Shown one piece after another: positions 24,871-39,900 of a stretch of DNA of 64,000 bases (within the stretch, counting starts at the first letter, position 1; every line of letters begins with the position of its first letter). Under the pieces are notes generated by a model. It worked only from the letters and a program-made list of their open reading frames with translations, was not told the origin of the DNA and searched no databases. Source of the DNA: Liolophura sinensis (taxonomy: Eukaryota > Mollusca > Polyplacophora > Chitonida > Chitonidae); the NCBI RefSeq assembly GCF_032854445.1, contig NC_088307.1:16382017-16446016 (forward strand). Direction: 5' to 3'. Made by a program: the position numbers and the translations under genes.

Positions 24871-24981
24871 ATGACGGACGTAGGAAAGAAGCGCGTTGTG
24901 TTGGCATACAGCGGTGGACTGGACACATCCTGTATTCTTGTCTGGCTGATTGAACAAGGCTTTGATGTTGTTGCCTTCTTG
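24871..24981 (+). CDS. ASS1: ASS1 coding exon 1 (residues 1-37)
   Basis: It starts with ATG at 24871 and carries the P-loop SGGLDTS that holds the ATP phosphates. The exon itself begins at 24836 after a cttccag acceptor, leaving 35 nt of 5' untranslated sequence here. The donor is gtgagc at 24982. Intron 1 (2.1 kb) holds a SINE at 26325. Confidence 0.95.
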
Positions 24982-27900
24982 GTGAGCTCAACGTAGTACT
25001 GGGCTAATTACAGTGGAAACCGAAATTGAGTTCCCTCTGAGATCATCTTGCTGGAATTATGTTGTCAAAGCAGACATAGTGAATGGAATATATTTTGCGC
25101 AATTGGATATTAATCATTTGAGTTTTTTTTTTTCTACTGAACACAGGCATAAAAATACTGCAAACTTCTATAGCTGCATGCAGGAATCAAAAAAGAATAT
25201 ATGGCTGTGGACATTTTGAAATGCAGCTGCTCTTAGTGTAGTTGCTCTTAGTGTAGTTTAGACAAAAATCTGACGCTGTACATTAAATATACAGAAAATA
25301 GATGACTTGCAGACTTAATAGCCTGCTCTATCAAGGTGTCATAACATTCATGTATCCGTATGCTGACACGGTGGCGTCATAAACAAAAAAAAAAAAAAAT
25401 ACATGAAAAAAGGAAAGAAATAAATAATACAAATCAAAGGTGGAAACAGTTTAATGACGTCCAGCAAACTGAAGGCCTTTGCACACACGTGCTCTGTAGA
25501 CCATTTAGCATATAAAAGTATAATGGATATATGTGAAGAATCAAAAAACGTGTAAATCGATTTCCAGACACCTCCAGCTGTCTAGCATCTCAAAGTCTTG
25601 GTTTTGCACACAGATAATTAAAACTATATACAGAATTGTGAGTTCAATTCCAACATTGGCCATGGAATTTGTACATTTGTACCACACTCTTACCGTTTTA
25701 CCTCGGTGACAATGTAAATGGGCCGGTGGCATTCATATAGTTGTGGCTGTACATGTATGTTCGTTAAGGGCCATGCATTTGCCTAGTTGCCTTTATTTCA
25801 CCAAACTGAGCATTGAGTGCATGCCGGTCAACCATAGGTTCATTAGTAACTTGTGAACTGGTTTGCCAGCCCAATCAAGCCCCCACCACCTCACACCACC
25901 CTCTCCACCTTTAAACTGTCTTCCACCATATGTGCCTGTGTGAAAATTTCAGTTAATCGAAGTTCTATATACATGTATATAAAAAAATAAAGATATATAT
26001 ATTAGTATAGATGTATATATGTACACATTGCTCTTTTAAAAATTATGATACCAACTGAAACAGATCAGGATATGACTAAAGTTGTACTAATTAAAATGGG
26101 ACTTGGATTTACACCTGTTGAAAAATAAGTCAGATGTATAGAAAATGAGCTTGTACATTTATGTTGTTGAATAACACATTGCACGTGCTCTCATGGCTGG
26201 ACCATCATGATTCGGCTTATGTACTACTCTGATTGGTCAGATGTCACTAGTGAATTGTTGGGCCTTAAGCAATGAGGTAGCAGGCTTGAATTCAGAACTT
26301 TAGCACTCCACAGCTCTAAAGTCAGGACCGTTCATGGGAAGGTGTTGTCAGCAACCTGCAGATGGTCGTGGGTTTCCCCCAGGCCTCTGCCCGGTTTCCT
26401 CCCACCATAATGCTGGCAGCCGTCGTATAAATGGAATATTCTTGAGTACGGCGTAAAACACCAATCAAATAAGTATATAAATCTAGTCAGTCAATTGTTT
26501 ATCACAAACATGACAGAGCACCTACGTGCTGTGGTATTATAACATGTGACATTTTGATGGCAAAATGTAAGCAGCTCTTAAAAACTGCACATTTCAAACA
26601 AACCAAATGTCAAGCATTTTTGGTGACGTGAACATTAAGGATTTTCTCGAAATGCAGCATCGTATACAAGCGATGCATTATTGATTGAGCTGATGGAGCG
26701 TCTTCATTTAAGCAAAAAAGTCCTTTACGGTAATTTTTCAACCGTTTTGTGTTTTTGCAAGGTTCATGTTTTTGTTCAAGCATAGTCTGAAGGCACTAAG
26801 TTGTGTATTTTTTGTTTGTAAGGTCATGCCTTGAAATTTGGCAAATCTGACCAATGTAATTTTGTTTCCAAAATGAAATTAAAAAATGTGCATCGGTTAA
26901 AATTTTAGTAGTGTATATAAATGACTTGAAAATTAAGCCAATGAAAAAACAGTGATGTTACTCACAGCTATAATGATCTGGATAAAACAGCAAGAAGAAA
27001 GCTTTGATATTAAGAATATATTTGTCTTAATTACATGTAACCATGTAACTTAACTGTTTACTTAGAACTTTTTTGTTATACTGCAGGCTAACATTGGTCA
27101 AGAGGAGGACTTTGAAGCTGCCAGAGAAAAAGCACTAAAATTAGGTGCTATTAAGGTAAAGGTCAAACTGTCTGAAGTAAAAGATTAGCTATGGTATATT
27201 TAGGAGTAATTTATCATTTAAAATATTGGATAATGGAGCAGATTCTGTCCCTTTACTCACTTGATGCTCGGCTAAAGAGGATAGGCCAGGTGCTTGTCAA
27301 TTAACGTGTGTCAGTCTGTATGTCAGTATTTGGTGAATGTGGGAGGTGTCCTGGCTGTATAGCTGTCAGGCATCTAAAGCATGGTATTCCAGTGAGGCAG
27401 CATTGTCAATGTTTGAACATTCTGATTGGAATTGCTTTCCCACATTTTCCGTTATAATGTAGGTGATATACAGATTGAAAATGTTTAATTTTTTTGCATG
27501 ACCAACCTTTCCTAACCAGCCCTCTTGTGTCCATCATGCTACAGTACACGCAAAGTTACTAGCAGAAAGTTAGTTAATAAACTGCATAAAACATCATTAG
27601 ACATATACTTTTTTTTTAAGATTGCCTGCATAATGTTCTATTGAAAGTAAAGTATTTAAAACAATTTGTAATGTAGAAGCGCAACCTGCGGATGGTCGTG
27701 GGTTCCGCCAGGCACTGCCTGGTTTCCTCCCACCATAGTGCTTGCCGCCCTCGTATAAGTGAAATATTCTTGAAATTCTAGAAATAAATAAACAAATAAG
27801 TAGTGTAGAAGCCCTTCAGTATGGCCCTGAGTGGGATATTAAGGGTCAGTGGACATTGTATAAGCAGGGTATCATTGACTTGGCATGGCAGTGAATTAAA

Positions 27901-30900
27901 TCCAGACAGATTGCGCATGGTTCTTCAGAGAGCAGCCGGTTTCAGAAATCTAAGGTGCATGTTGGGATATCCTGCAGAGAGAGTCAAAATCCTGCTACTT
28001 TGTTCAAACACCTCGCACAATCCATAATCAATAGGAACGGGAAATTGAGCGTTTAGTTGACAGAATAAGGGCTGGCAATTCCCCCCATTACCATGAGTAA
28101 TTGACACACAGAGCAATTCTTAAGCCGTCGTCACGGAAACAAGAGCGCAACAAAACTATAAAGTGGGGATAATTTTAGACAACGACACCAGTAGGGTCAG
28201 TGGCAAGCAAATATTGACAGAATGGAATTTTGGTATAACTTCTGGTTTACATGTACAGCCTGACAGTGGATAAGTAAACATCTGCGGTGAGTCAAAGCAG
28301 CATACATGTATTAGTGACATCTGAGCTGGATGAACCCATGTCAATGTATAATAAAAGATTTTTGCAGGCTACATGTTGGACACTATCCCCTTTGTCGCCA
28401 CATTTAAGCTTTGCTTTTATTTCATCTGATTACTAGAAAACCAGCAAGGATCAATCCTTAATCAAACTGATTGCTTGCAATTTATGAACTGCCGAGCATT
28501 TGTTCATAAATGAAGTCACAAGGCTCGATCACTGGAGTGTTGTCTTAAGACGTTAAGCTTGACAATGTAGCTTTCAAGATAAAGGGATTATTACAGATGA
28601 GTTATTGGTTGCCCCGTTGTGTGTATTCTCTGCTAACCCGACATCTTCAGGGTGACATTCCAGTCATGTAGATACGTTAAATATGTCAACTTTGGAACTG
28701 TTGGTATAGTTATGATTGTGAATTAAATAATGAAGTATAAATTTTAAAGTATTTAATAAAGATCTTTTGCTACTGTGTTCACAATGTAATATTTTCATAA
28801 CAAAAGGATGGAGATTGATAGTTAATGTGTTGCTGGAAGATGGAGAAGCTTCCCGGCTTGCTGACTTAGTCATGTCAGTGCCACAAGGTGTGTTTTCTCT
28901 CTGTGACCTTGACCAATCTGATTGCCTGTTGCAGTCCAGCTCTTGGCTGGTTCAAAGACAAGACAACAAGTAACATGTGTATCTAACAGTAGTAATTATT
29001 TCGGAAGAGGGGAGAAAACAGAGCTTAATGTCCATTGCCACTTTTTTTGTGACTTGTTTGGTGAAACTATAAATCCACTTTTAAGACTGGAATTCTTATG
29101 CCGGGTCGGTTAAAACTGATAATGTGGAAGTACCCCAATGTTCACATTTCAATTTACTTTGAACTGCAGTATCTTGGTTACACCATATCACAAGAATGAA
29201 AAGATTTGCCTTTTAAACTTCATTTTGATCTAATGTTGGCGCCTTTTGCTTTTAAGCTGCAGCTTCAGGTCAGGAGATTTATGAAGGCCTGGTGTAATAG
29301 GGCTGTTATTTCCACAAGACTCTGCCTGGTTTCGTCTGTCCATAAAATCCTTACATACTTGTAAGTTTAATATTCCTGAGTGTCTGTCTCCGGTATGTCT
29401 TTATTCAGAGTCCACTTTGGGAGCGGTAGATCCAGGATCAATCCTGGGTTGACTCACACCTAAGACTTTAAAAGAGGAAGTTGTAACTTCCTCACTTGGC
29501 GTTCAGCATGAAGGGCATAGTGCAACAACTGGTAGACCCATATCAGTATAATGGCTCAAGCAGGGCAGCTTACTTACCTTCGTTAAGTCGTCTCAGTAAA
29601 GCAGCACTAGATAAAAGAGCGGTGGAAATCTGTCCTGCAACAAGGAGGCACATTACATACATCATAAGGATTCCTTCGTCGTCATATGACTGAAAAATTG
29701 TTAAGTACAACGTTAAACCCCAAGCTCTCACTCGCTCACTCTTTATTCAGGTAGTGATCCTAGATGTCCGGCGTGAGTTTGTGGAGGACTACATCTGGCC
29801 ATCTATCCAGGCCAATGGTCAGTATGAGGACCGGTATTTGCTGGGCACAGCACTGGCCAGGCCCTGCATAGCCAGGTAAGAATGTGGGTAGAGGGAGGCA
29901 GGGTACAAAGGAGACAGGGTGAATAGGGTACCGGTACTTCAGATGTAGTGTAAATGTGGTGAGAGGGGGAAGGCCTGAGGGGTGAAGCAGAGAAAGTTGT
30001 TTTAAATCATTATATAGCAATCATATTCTAATATATTGAAATGAAGATTCATGTTTTTTTATTTTTTTTTATTTTTGCTACACTGTACGTTTATAATCTT
30101 ACGTACATATTTTAATTTAATACAATACTTCAGGCAGAAAATCTTTAAATCGTTTTCTGTTTCATAAGCTACTCTTGATTTCTGTATTCATATTATTTCA
30201 ATAACTTTCTTTTTGTGTTTTTTTTAAATACAGGGCACAGAAATAGGTGCTAGGTATAGCTATCTGTGCCTATTAAAAATGTACTGAACAATTTGTAATG
30301 CACGCAAAGCCTTTGTATGTGAATTGGGAAAGTCCCCAACTTTCACTGCCTCTGAAGCCTCTGTGAGAATAAGGGTCAGCCGTGCTTGTATAGCTGTTAA
30401 CACACTCTAACCATGCTAATGATTGTTGATGACCGCTGTCTTCCATCAGTATGGCCTGTGTATCTTTTTTTCCATGTTGGAAAGTTTGTAAGTATAGCTA
30501 CCAAGGGTAGGTGGTTTATGCCGGTCTCTCTTGTTTTCCTCCACTTGTAAAACTCACAGCCATACAAGTGATAAATTTTGAGTATGGTGTTCAGCAGCAA
30601 TTAAATATGTAAATAGATCCACTCTCGTTATCAGTGAGTCTGGAACAGTGAGTTTCTGTTTGTCTGATTTTTAGATCACAAATAATGGTTGCTAAGGAAG
30701 AAGGAGCAGACTATGTCTCACACGGAGCCACAGGGAAAGGCAATGATCAGATCCGGTTTGAACTGGCCTGCTATGCCCTCTACCCCAAAGTGCAGGTGAG
30801 AAGAACGGTTAATTATCCTAATGGCTGAAATTATCCTTGATTAGATAGACTAGTCAGAATTAAGAAATTGTTTGTCTTCATGATTTTTTTATACTGCGTC

Positions 30901-33900
30901 TTTTACAATTTTTAGCCCTGTGTCAAACTATATAGGCATCTGCTTGGGTCAGGGAAGGTTTGAGGTCAGGTTACTATATACTTTAATACATACAGTGTAC
31001 ATGTAGGTTGTGTTTGTGGTCAGTACAGCCGTACTAGTATTGTTATTGTATTTATGAATATTTCTTTGAAAGAGAAGGATTGTTGTGGTACTTGGTGACC
31101 AGTATTATACATGTCATAGGAGTAAATCAAAATAACAGAAACAAAAATAAAGAAAAAAGGGATAACTAAACATGATAATGGACAAACAGACAAACTCCTG
31201 CAAGAATTGTGACTTCACAAATACCTAGATATTTAATAGATTCATAGATGCACATTATTAAAGAATGTAAGTGTGAAAAAAAAATCAGACAAAAATCAGA
31301 AAACAGTCGATAGAACTTGAACCCCAGAAACCAGGAGCTGTAGGCGTAAAAGTGTTCCTGATGTGTCCTGATTTGATGGGTGTTGGAGGCAGACACCTCA
31401 AATCACACTTATTGTATCACTTGTTGAGAAAGCTGAAACCCTTCCCTCTGTGTGGGGTCAGGTTGATTAAATGTACGCCTATCATGTTACTTTTTGAACT
31501 TGAGGAATCACTCCCGGATGAGATCAGTATCGATTCTGTGCCAGCCGGAGAGTATTGGTTGGGATTGATTTTCTTTATCCTCTCTGTTCCCCAGAATAGC
31601 CGTGCCCACAGTCTGCCAGTCTGCCCTTTGTAGCATCATATCTGGCCTCCCATTAACACAAAGCGGTGTAAACATGGTGGGCAGATTAGGTTGACCTGAC
31701 GGCAACGTGTAAATTTGCTCAGCGCTCCAATGTGACATTTATAGCAGGGTGTGCTAATTTCCAGAATCAGGTCTGGCATGAAATGTCTAAAATATTGCCA
31801 ACAGGACAACATTAAGCTAAAAAGAAAAAAACAACCAAAAAACATGTTTCTTTTTGCACTTGCGTAGGTTCAGCATCATTTGGTTTATGCTTGGCTGATT
31901 AATTCACTTTTGGCTTTGTGTATTCGGAAGTAGTGAGAACTGTTTATCCAGCATAAGGCATGGCCTCGTTTTTAAGGAGCATGATCACTCTTGTGCGGCT
32001 CTACGCACCAGATTTATTATCCAGGTACACTTTTTATCACGTGCCTTGTAAAAATCTTGGTGTATCCTTAATCATATATCTGTTGTGCTGTTGCGAATCA
32101 ACAGATCAATAGCCTTCTCATGGGGCTTTCTTACAGGACAAAGCACCTTGCAAAAACGTGTTTCAATCGAAAGCAGGATTCTCAAGCTTTCAAAAAAAGT
32201 CTCACACTTTATTATTTTGATGACATATTTTATTTCACCGGATAACATGTAGAACAAACTGAGAATACTGCACAAATGGCTGGTGTGAATTGAGGCAGAC
32301 AACTTGAGAATTTTATCCAATCAAACACGTTGTTATCAAATTGCACGACCTGAGCTGTGATGTAGCCCTTACTTATTCACCCAATGAAGTGACATAGGAC
32401 AACTCAGAACTACTGCATAAGAGATCATTTTGAAATCATTTATGATTTAGTTACGTGCTGCCGAAGGGCCATTTCACAAAGTGTTGTGGGGCAGGTTTGT
32501 ATCATTTATGGACCACCACAGGAATAAAAGTTGATTTACAAACCGTGTAATATTCAACGACAGTATCACAAATTCTGTCAGACAGTAGCATACCGCCTTG
32601 GCTCAAACCGCTTTGGTCTCCCCAAAAGACCCCAGGCCTACTTAAGAGACGCTGTTCAAATTATACAAATACATTTTTGTGTCGGTCATTTTTATTAGTG
32701 TTTAGTCAGCAATTTGCAAATAACGAATATCAGAGTCGGTGAAAAATGCATTAGGGATGAAGAAGGTTAATGGGAATGAGAAGACCGGACCATGCTCAAA
32801 ATTAATGAATTTTTCTTATATAATTTTTTTTCCCTTAAATTTATTAGAATTGAAGAATTTAAGTTTGGCTCCTTTGTCTTCTCTCGCTATCTTAGAAGCC
32901 ACCACAACAAAACTGAAACATAAAATCCCTAGATCAGCCTCAGCGGTGCTTAGATTTATTTCCAGTTGTTTCAGAATTGAGCCTGTATCTATTGTAATTT
33001 TGTAAACACTTAAAAGAGTTAAATTCACCAGGACAACGTCTCCACAAACTAGAACCTGAACCAGGAATACCCAGGCGGAAATGTCATTCCAGTATGTCCA
33101 ATTTTGGAGAATGCTATTTATCACTTTGACCTTCATCGCCAAAGTCCACAACTTTTTTCTGCGATAGGCTACTGATTTGACTATAATACAGAAATAACTT
33201 CGACATTAGAGAGCTAGAGTAAACATGACGTCACCCAGCTGTTGATAATGGAGACGCGCTGAAGCTCTGTCAAGATGAAGTTTCAGTAAACTTTAACCGT
33301 ATTGAAAAAAATATTTATTGCCGGTTTAAGATACTTTGAATAGTAGTCTTTCAGTGGACAGAAGCATTGGTCAGGTGCTGTTTTTGCAGACTTAAACAAA
33401 ACTTCTGATTGGATAAGACCGGAATCCCACCACCAGTTATTACAGCCCGAAATCATGTTTAGACTGGCATACCTTGCCAGTTAGGGTATGTATGTCATAT
33501 TTGAATATATGAATGTGTACGAGTCATATTTGGTGTGGAAAATGGCGTCCATCACAACTGTGACATGTAAAACTTTTGACAAGTGGAACACGGGTGGGGG
33601 TGGGGGTGGGGGGTTGTCACATAAAATTTCATTCAGATGTAGACGGTAAAGTGTCACTTGTTTGGTGTGCTACATGTGCGTGACACAGTGAGTTCTTGCC
33701 TGGTGTCCGGATTGGGCCAGGCCAAGAAAGATTTGGACAAATACATCTCGGGTGCAGTGTTTGTTACCAAACATATTGTCATAGTGCCTTCTGACACTTT
33801 TCTTCAAAATCTCATGTCTGGTCGTGGAGCACTAGTCTCTGCTGTCGGAAACAAGATCATCTCGGTCCAGCGTTACTGCCGCTGTGCCAAGACAGCCACA

Positions 33901-36900
33901 AATAGACAGTGCCATTGAAAAACTTCTGAAAACTGACTACAGGATTTATTTATTTATTTGTTTGATTGGTGTTTTACGCCGTACTCAAGAATATTTCACT
34001 TACACAACAGCGGCCAACATTATGGTGGATAGAAACCGGGCTGGGTAAACCCACAACCATCCTCAGGTTGGTGGCAGACCCAGCCTACAAGAAAGCATCC
34101 AGTTAGTACCATACTTAAATAAAAATGTCAACATGTGATGTTGAAGGGTCTCTCATTTTTATTTATACTCTTGTTCCAAAAAACGGGATGTCATAATGTA
34201 CAGACATGATTACTGAGCTACGTTTAGGTATAAGTAGATTTATTTATTCATCTACATTTAGTTAGTTGCTTCTTAAACAGATAAAACACACACATTCAGG
34301 ATGTTTGAGTATTTATTCAAAAGATAAGTACATGTGTATCAGTAATCAATATGTACTTTTTGCTTCCCAGAGCTACTCGACTTTATGGCTTTTAGTTTAG
34401 TTGTTTCCAGTCACTCTCCTTCAGCTCCTCTGAGGAGAGTGAAATTCAGCTCTCCTCATCACTCTCCTTATGTATACCAGGAGAGCTACTTATCGCTCTC
34501 CTCCTGTTTATAAGAATGAAGCCCTGATAAGGATGTGAGAAGTATTTATCTAGCATAAGGATGTGAATAGTATTTATCCAGCATAAGGATGTGAGAAGCA
34601 TTTATCTAGCATAAGGATGTGAGAACTATTTATCTAGCATAAGGATGTGAGAAGTATTTATCTAGCATAAGGATGTGAGAACTATTTATCTAGCTTAAGG
34701 ATGTGAGAACTTTATCAAGGATAAGGATGTGAGAACTATTTACCTAGCATAAGGATGTGAGAACTATTTATCTAGCATAATGATGCGAGAACTTTTTCTC
34801 CAGCATGAGGATGTGGGGACAATTTGTCCAGCATAAAGACAGGAATTAATGTGCATTTGGCCAGATGTATCAGCAAGGGGAAGTTGGGGTTTTTGTTTCT
34901 CTTTCCAAGGCCTACCACATGATAACTGCTGTTAAGTTAATGCATCTACTTTATCACATGAAGGCGTAGATTACTGTAAACCACCAAAGCACTTTTTCTG
35001 TAGAATATGCATACAACTTTCATGAAAATCATGCCAGAAATGAGTTGTTTTGATCATTGAAGAAGTAATCTTCAACAATTTCACACCATTTGTCTACACC
35101 CCATAGCTCTCTCGGAATGTTTGAAAATATTGGTTGCTGTGGTGATTGAAAAGGTTGAAGAATTAGGGTAGACAGATCAAAATACTGGTGTCGCTAAAAT
35201 AGGCTGCTTATCGTGTGTAGAAAACAGTTTGGTGTAAAGACGATGTATTTTATGTGTTGTAGGTTATCGCACCGTGGAAACAACCAGAGTTTTACAACAG
35301 GTTTCATGGCAGAAATGAACTGTTCGAGTATGCAAAAGTAAATATAACCTGTAATAGGCCCACAGTTAATGTCCTGTTCACAGGAATTTGCAGATTTACA
35401 TTTCTGTGTTGATGACCGTTAATTGATTGAGTTATTGGTGGACAAGCTTTGACCAGTGAAAGTGGCTAATTGAATAGACTGAAAAAAACCCACTAGCATG
35501 GTAGAAAAAAAACCTGATTAAATGTGTTTCTGCAAGCTGGAGACTGAAGTGGAAAAAATACAGTATGTTCGTGTATAAGTAGCTTAATATATGTATATCT
35601 CCGGATGTACATTAGAAGGTCTGCAAGCAGCCTGCTGATGGTCGTGGGTTTCCTTCGGGCTCTGCCCAAATTCCTCCCACCAGAATGCTGGCCGCCGTCG
35701 CATAAAAGTGAATTATTTTTGAGCTTGGCGTAAAACACGAATCAAATCAAATAAATAATTAATACATGTATCATTCATTGATTGCACATGTACATGTCTG
35801 TGTGTTTGTTTCTGGTTTCCTCACTCTACCGTGTACATGTCTGTTTGTTTGTTTCTGGTTTCCTCACTCTACCATGTACATGTCTGTGTGTTTGTTTCTG
35901 GTTTCCTCACTCTACCATGTACATATCTGTGTGTTTGTTTCTGGTTTCCTCACTCTACCATGTACATGTCTGTGTGTTTGTTTCTGGTTTCCTCACCCTA
36001 CCTTGTATATGTCTGTGTGGTTTTTTTCTGATTTCCTCACTCTACCGTGTACATGTCTGTGTTTGTTTTCTGGTTTCCTCACCCTACTGTGTACATGTTT
36101 GTGTGTTTGTTTCTGGTTTCCTCACCCTACCATGCACATGTCTGTGTGTTTGCTTCTCATTTCCTCACCCTACCATGTACATGTCTGTGTTTGTTTCTGA
36201 TTTCCTCACCCTACCATGTACATGTCTGTATTTGTTTCTGGTTTCCTCACCCTACTGTGTACATGTCTGTTTTTTTTTCTGGTTTCCTCACCCTACTGTG
36301 TACACGTCTGTGGGTTTTTTCTGGTTTCCTCACCCTATCATGTACATGTCTGTATTTGTTTCTGGTTTCCTTACCCTACTGTGTACATGTTTGTGTGTTT
36401 GTTTCTGGTTTCCTCACCCTACCATGCACATGTCTGTGTGTTTGCTTCTCATTTCCTCACCCTACCATGTACATGTCTGTGTTTGTTCCTGGTTTCCTCA
36501 CCCTACCATGTACAAGTCTGTATTTGTTTCTGGTTTCCTCACCCTACTGTGTACATGTCTGTGTGTTTTTTTCTGGTTTCCTCACCCTATCATGTACATG
36601 TCTGTATTTGTTTCTGGTTTCCTTACCCTACTGTGTACATGTACAGTACTGAGGTTTTTACTCCAGATGTACATGTATCCCTGTATGGGCCATATCTCTG
36701 TTTATTAAGGTTCTATGAAAGTATATATATTCAAAAATTTAATGGACTATAAATGGTTAGGTATAAAGGAAATTAGTCTTATGATAAGGTATTTGTAATC
36801 ACTTCTGAATTCTGGGACTGCTCAGTGTAATGAAGCACATTTTAGTGGCAGTTTGCTTTTCACAGAACAGCAGGTTTGCTTTGTACAGTGATCATTTGTG

Positions 36901-39900
36901 AAGGCCTACTGGCTCCAATTTTTACGGGTCTGTGTAACATTTCAGCAACACGGCATCCCTCTGCCAGTGACGCCCAAATCCCCGTGGAGTATGGATGCTA
37001 ATCTGATGCATATCAGGTACTGTATTACTGCACTCAGGTACTGTATTACTGCACTCAGGTACTGTATTACTGTACTCAGGTACTGTATTACTGCACTCAG
37101 GTACTGTATTACTGCACTCGGGTACTGTATTACTGCACTCAGGTACTGTATTACTGCACTCAGGTACTGTATTACTGCACTCAGGTACTGTATTACTGTA
37201 CATGTACATCCTCACTTACAGCAACATGTGTGTGACGGAAATGCAAGGAAATCTCTCCTGTTGTCATTTCTTTTTGCGAAGAAAACATCTGTCAAGGAAA
37301 CTTCCCTGTCTGTCAAAGAAATTTCCCTGACTGACAAGGAATCCTCTGTGTGTCAAGAGAGTACATTGTATGATTGAGCACTGGATGTGGAATGGTTGGC
37401 ACCTTTTAATTTCAAGTTTTACTGGTTTACTTATAGTCTTGAGCAAGAATGATATGTGTTACATATCTGTTAAAAGCCCTCTCTTTTTTTTTTCCCCTTT
37501 TCAGTTTTGAATCAGGAATTCTGGAAAACCCCAAAACCCATCGACCACCTGGTTTGTTTCAAATGACCTCTGATTTAGAGAAAGCTCCTGATCAACCTGA
37601 AAAACTTGAAATTGAATTCAAGAAGGGTAAGCACTTAAAATGGTATACAAACATTGGTGAACATATAATCCAGAAGATAAGGGGGCAGAATTAGAATAAA
37701 TTCTAATTAAATGTTTTTAAATTGTAATACATGAGAAAGAGATTATAGGGCAAACGTAAGAGATGATGTATAGTTTTATAAAAGGAAATTTAATCTATGA
37801 TTTGCACAAGATATGATATTCTTTTTAATTTAGTACTGGTGTCATAAGAGTCAGATCTCAAGTATACAACTTGAATTAAAGAAAAAAAGAATCATGTCAA
37901 AGAATTAACATAGTTACTCGTAGATATAAAATCCTAATGGCCATGATGATTGTCTTTTCAGTCATCACGATGAAACGTTGGGATAGGGGTATTTGTTCAT
38001 TAGAAAAACAAATAAATTTCAATAATGACAAGAAACACACATTAGATTAAAATAGGAAAAAGTCATCATAAACTTAAAAAGAACAGACTTGTGGAAAGGT
38101 TGGAAAAATACTTCCTATAAATTGTTTTTTTTTTTTTTCAAGGGGTTCCGGTTAAAGTGAGGAATCTGGATGACGGCACAGTGAAAGAAGGAGCGCTTGA
38201 ACTGTTTGAGTATCTCAATGTAGTCGGGTGAGGAAGCTAGATGGATACATGGGGTTCATTTTACATTGATATGATAAACACTTTAGACAATAATTCTTTC
38301 ATATATAATGTGTATGGGTTTGTTAAGGATGGTCTCACCTCTCCGTACATCGATAACTTTGGGAAAATTCTTTTAAAAGTGGCAAGAAACTAACGTTTGA
38401 TGTGTGAGATGATGTGCCTTGACCAGTCAGAAAGGTCAGTCACGAGTGCCTGTGCATAGCGCGGGAAAACTATCACTCAGTGTGTAAAATGTCAAAGCAA
38501 GATATCATGGAATTGCCCCTCATTTACCTGACTTTTGCCCACGACGTGAAAGTTTTGGCACATATTCTCATTCTGCAGACTTGCTTGTCCGAAAGCTGTG
38601 ATACAACACGGGAATTTTACTACGGACATCATGAATCACGCCTTATCAAAAGACTCCAAACCGAAAGGGGGAAACACCACCCTCTCGAACTCTTCCCACC
38701 CCTCTACCACCAACTCTTAGCCTCAGACCAACTCAAAATTTATTTTATGGTGGAAACTCTGTAATAATAGAATCATTAAACGTATGCAGGGAAAACTGTG
38801 AGTTAAAATCTGGAATTAGCGTGCTAAATTACAGTATGTGCTTAATGTATATTGGATTTTTTAGGAGCAAGCATGGTGTTGGGCGTATTGATATAGTTGA
38901 AAACCGGTTCATAGGCATGAAATCAAGAGGTGAGTAGGAATATCGGTACACATTTTTTCAGCCTGGGGATTCAGCTAAAGTTCATGTATATTCATGATGA
39001 AACACAAACGTGATTTCCATGCCTTTAATTTATAAAATGTAGATCTGTATAACCTTTGCATACAACCCACACTCAGGTAATTATAAACTGTGCCATGGCC
39101 CATGTTCTAGTGTTTCAACTAACATATGTGGTATATACAATAGTATATTTACACATATTTGTTTTATGCAAAATTATTAGTTCAACTTATTTCTAGTCAT
39201 AATTGCTGCATTATCCGCTGACTCTATATTATTTAACAAGTACTCTACATGCACATGTATATTAACTCTGCTTTAGGTTTATACGAAACACCAGGGGGCG
39301 CTATTCTCCTAGCTGCTCATATGGACATTGAGACATTCACAATGGACAGGGTAGGTAACTGCTGATGGTTATATATTTTTCACAATGGATAGGGTAGGTA
39401 ACTGCTGATGGTTATATATTTTTCACAATGGACAGGGTAGGTAACTGCTGATGGTTATATATTTTTCACAATGGACAGGGTAGGTAACTGCTGATGGTGA
39501 GATGTTTTTCACAATGGACAGGGTAGGTAACTGCTGATGGTTATATATTTTTCACAATGGACAGGGTAGGTAACTGCTGATGGTTATATATTTTTCACAA
39601 TGGACAGGGTAGGTAACTGCTGATGGTTATATATTTTTCACAATAGACAGGGTAGGTAACTGCTGATGGGGATATATTTTTCACAATGGACAGGGTAGGT
39701 AACTTGATGATTAATATTTTTCACAATGGACAGGGTAGGTAACTGCTGATGGTGAGATGTTTTTCACAATGGACAGGGTAGGTAACTGCTGATGGTTATA
39801 TATTTTTCACAATGGACAGGGTAGGTAACTGCTGATGGTTATATATTTTTCACAATGGACAGTGTAAGTAACTGCTGATGGTTAGATGTTTTTCACAATG

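Noticed and set aside
32816-33151. 111-codon minus frame in ASS1 intron 4
   Set aside because: No recognised domain, and no splice structure or neighbouring exons on that strand.
33658-33918. 86-codon + frame in ASS1 intron 4 ([18 protein letters not shown]...)
   Set aside because: Composition looks protein-like, but the frame starts with TTG, has no early ATG, and I recognise no family. Left out as unsupported.
35782-36708. 308-codon frame
   Set aside because: It is entirely a translation of the 43-bp array in ASS1 intron 5; unit-length changes shift frames and there is no nonrepeat domain.
38480-38764. 94-codon + frame in ASS1 intron 8
   Set aside because: Not spliced into ASS1 (the exon 8 donor and exon 9 acceptor are clear) and has no family motif.
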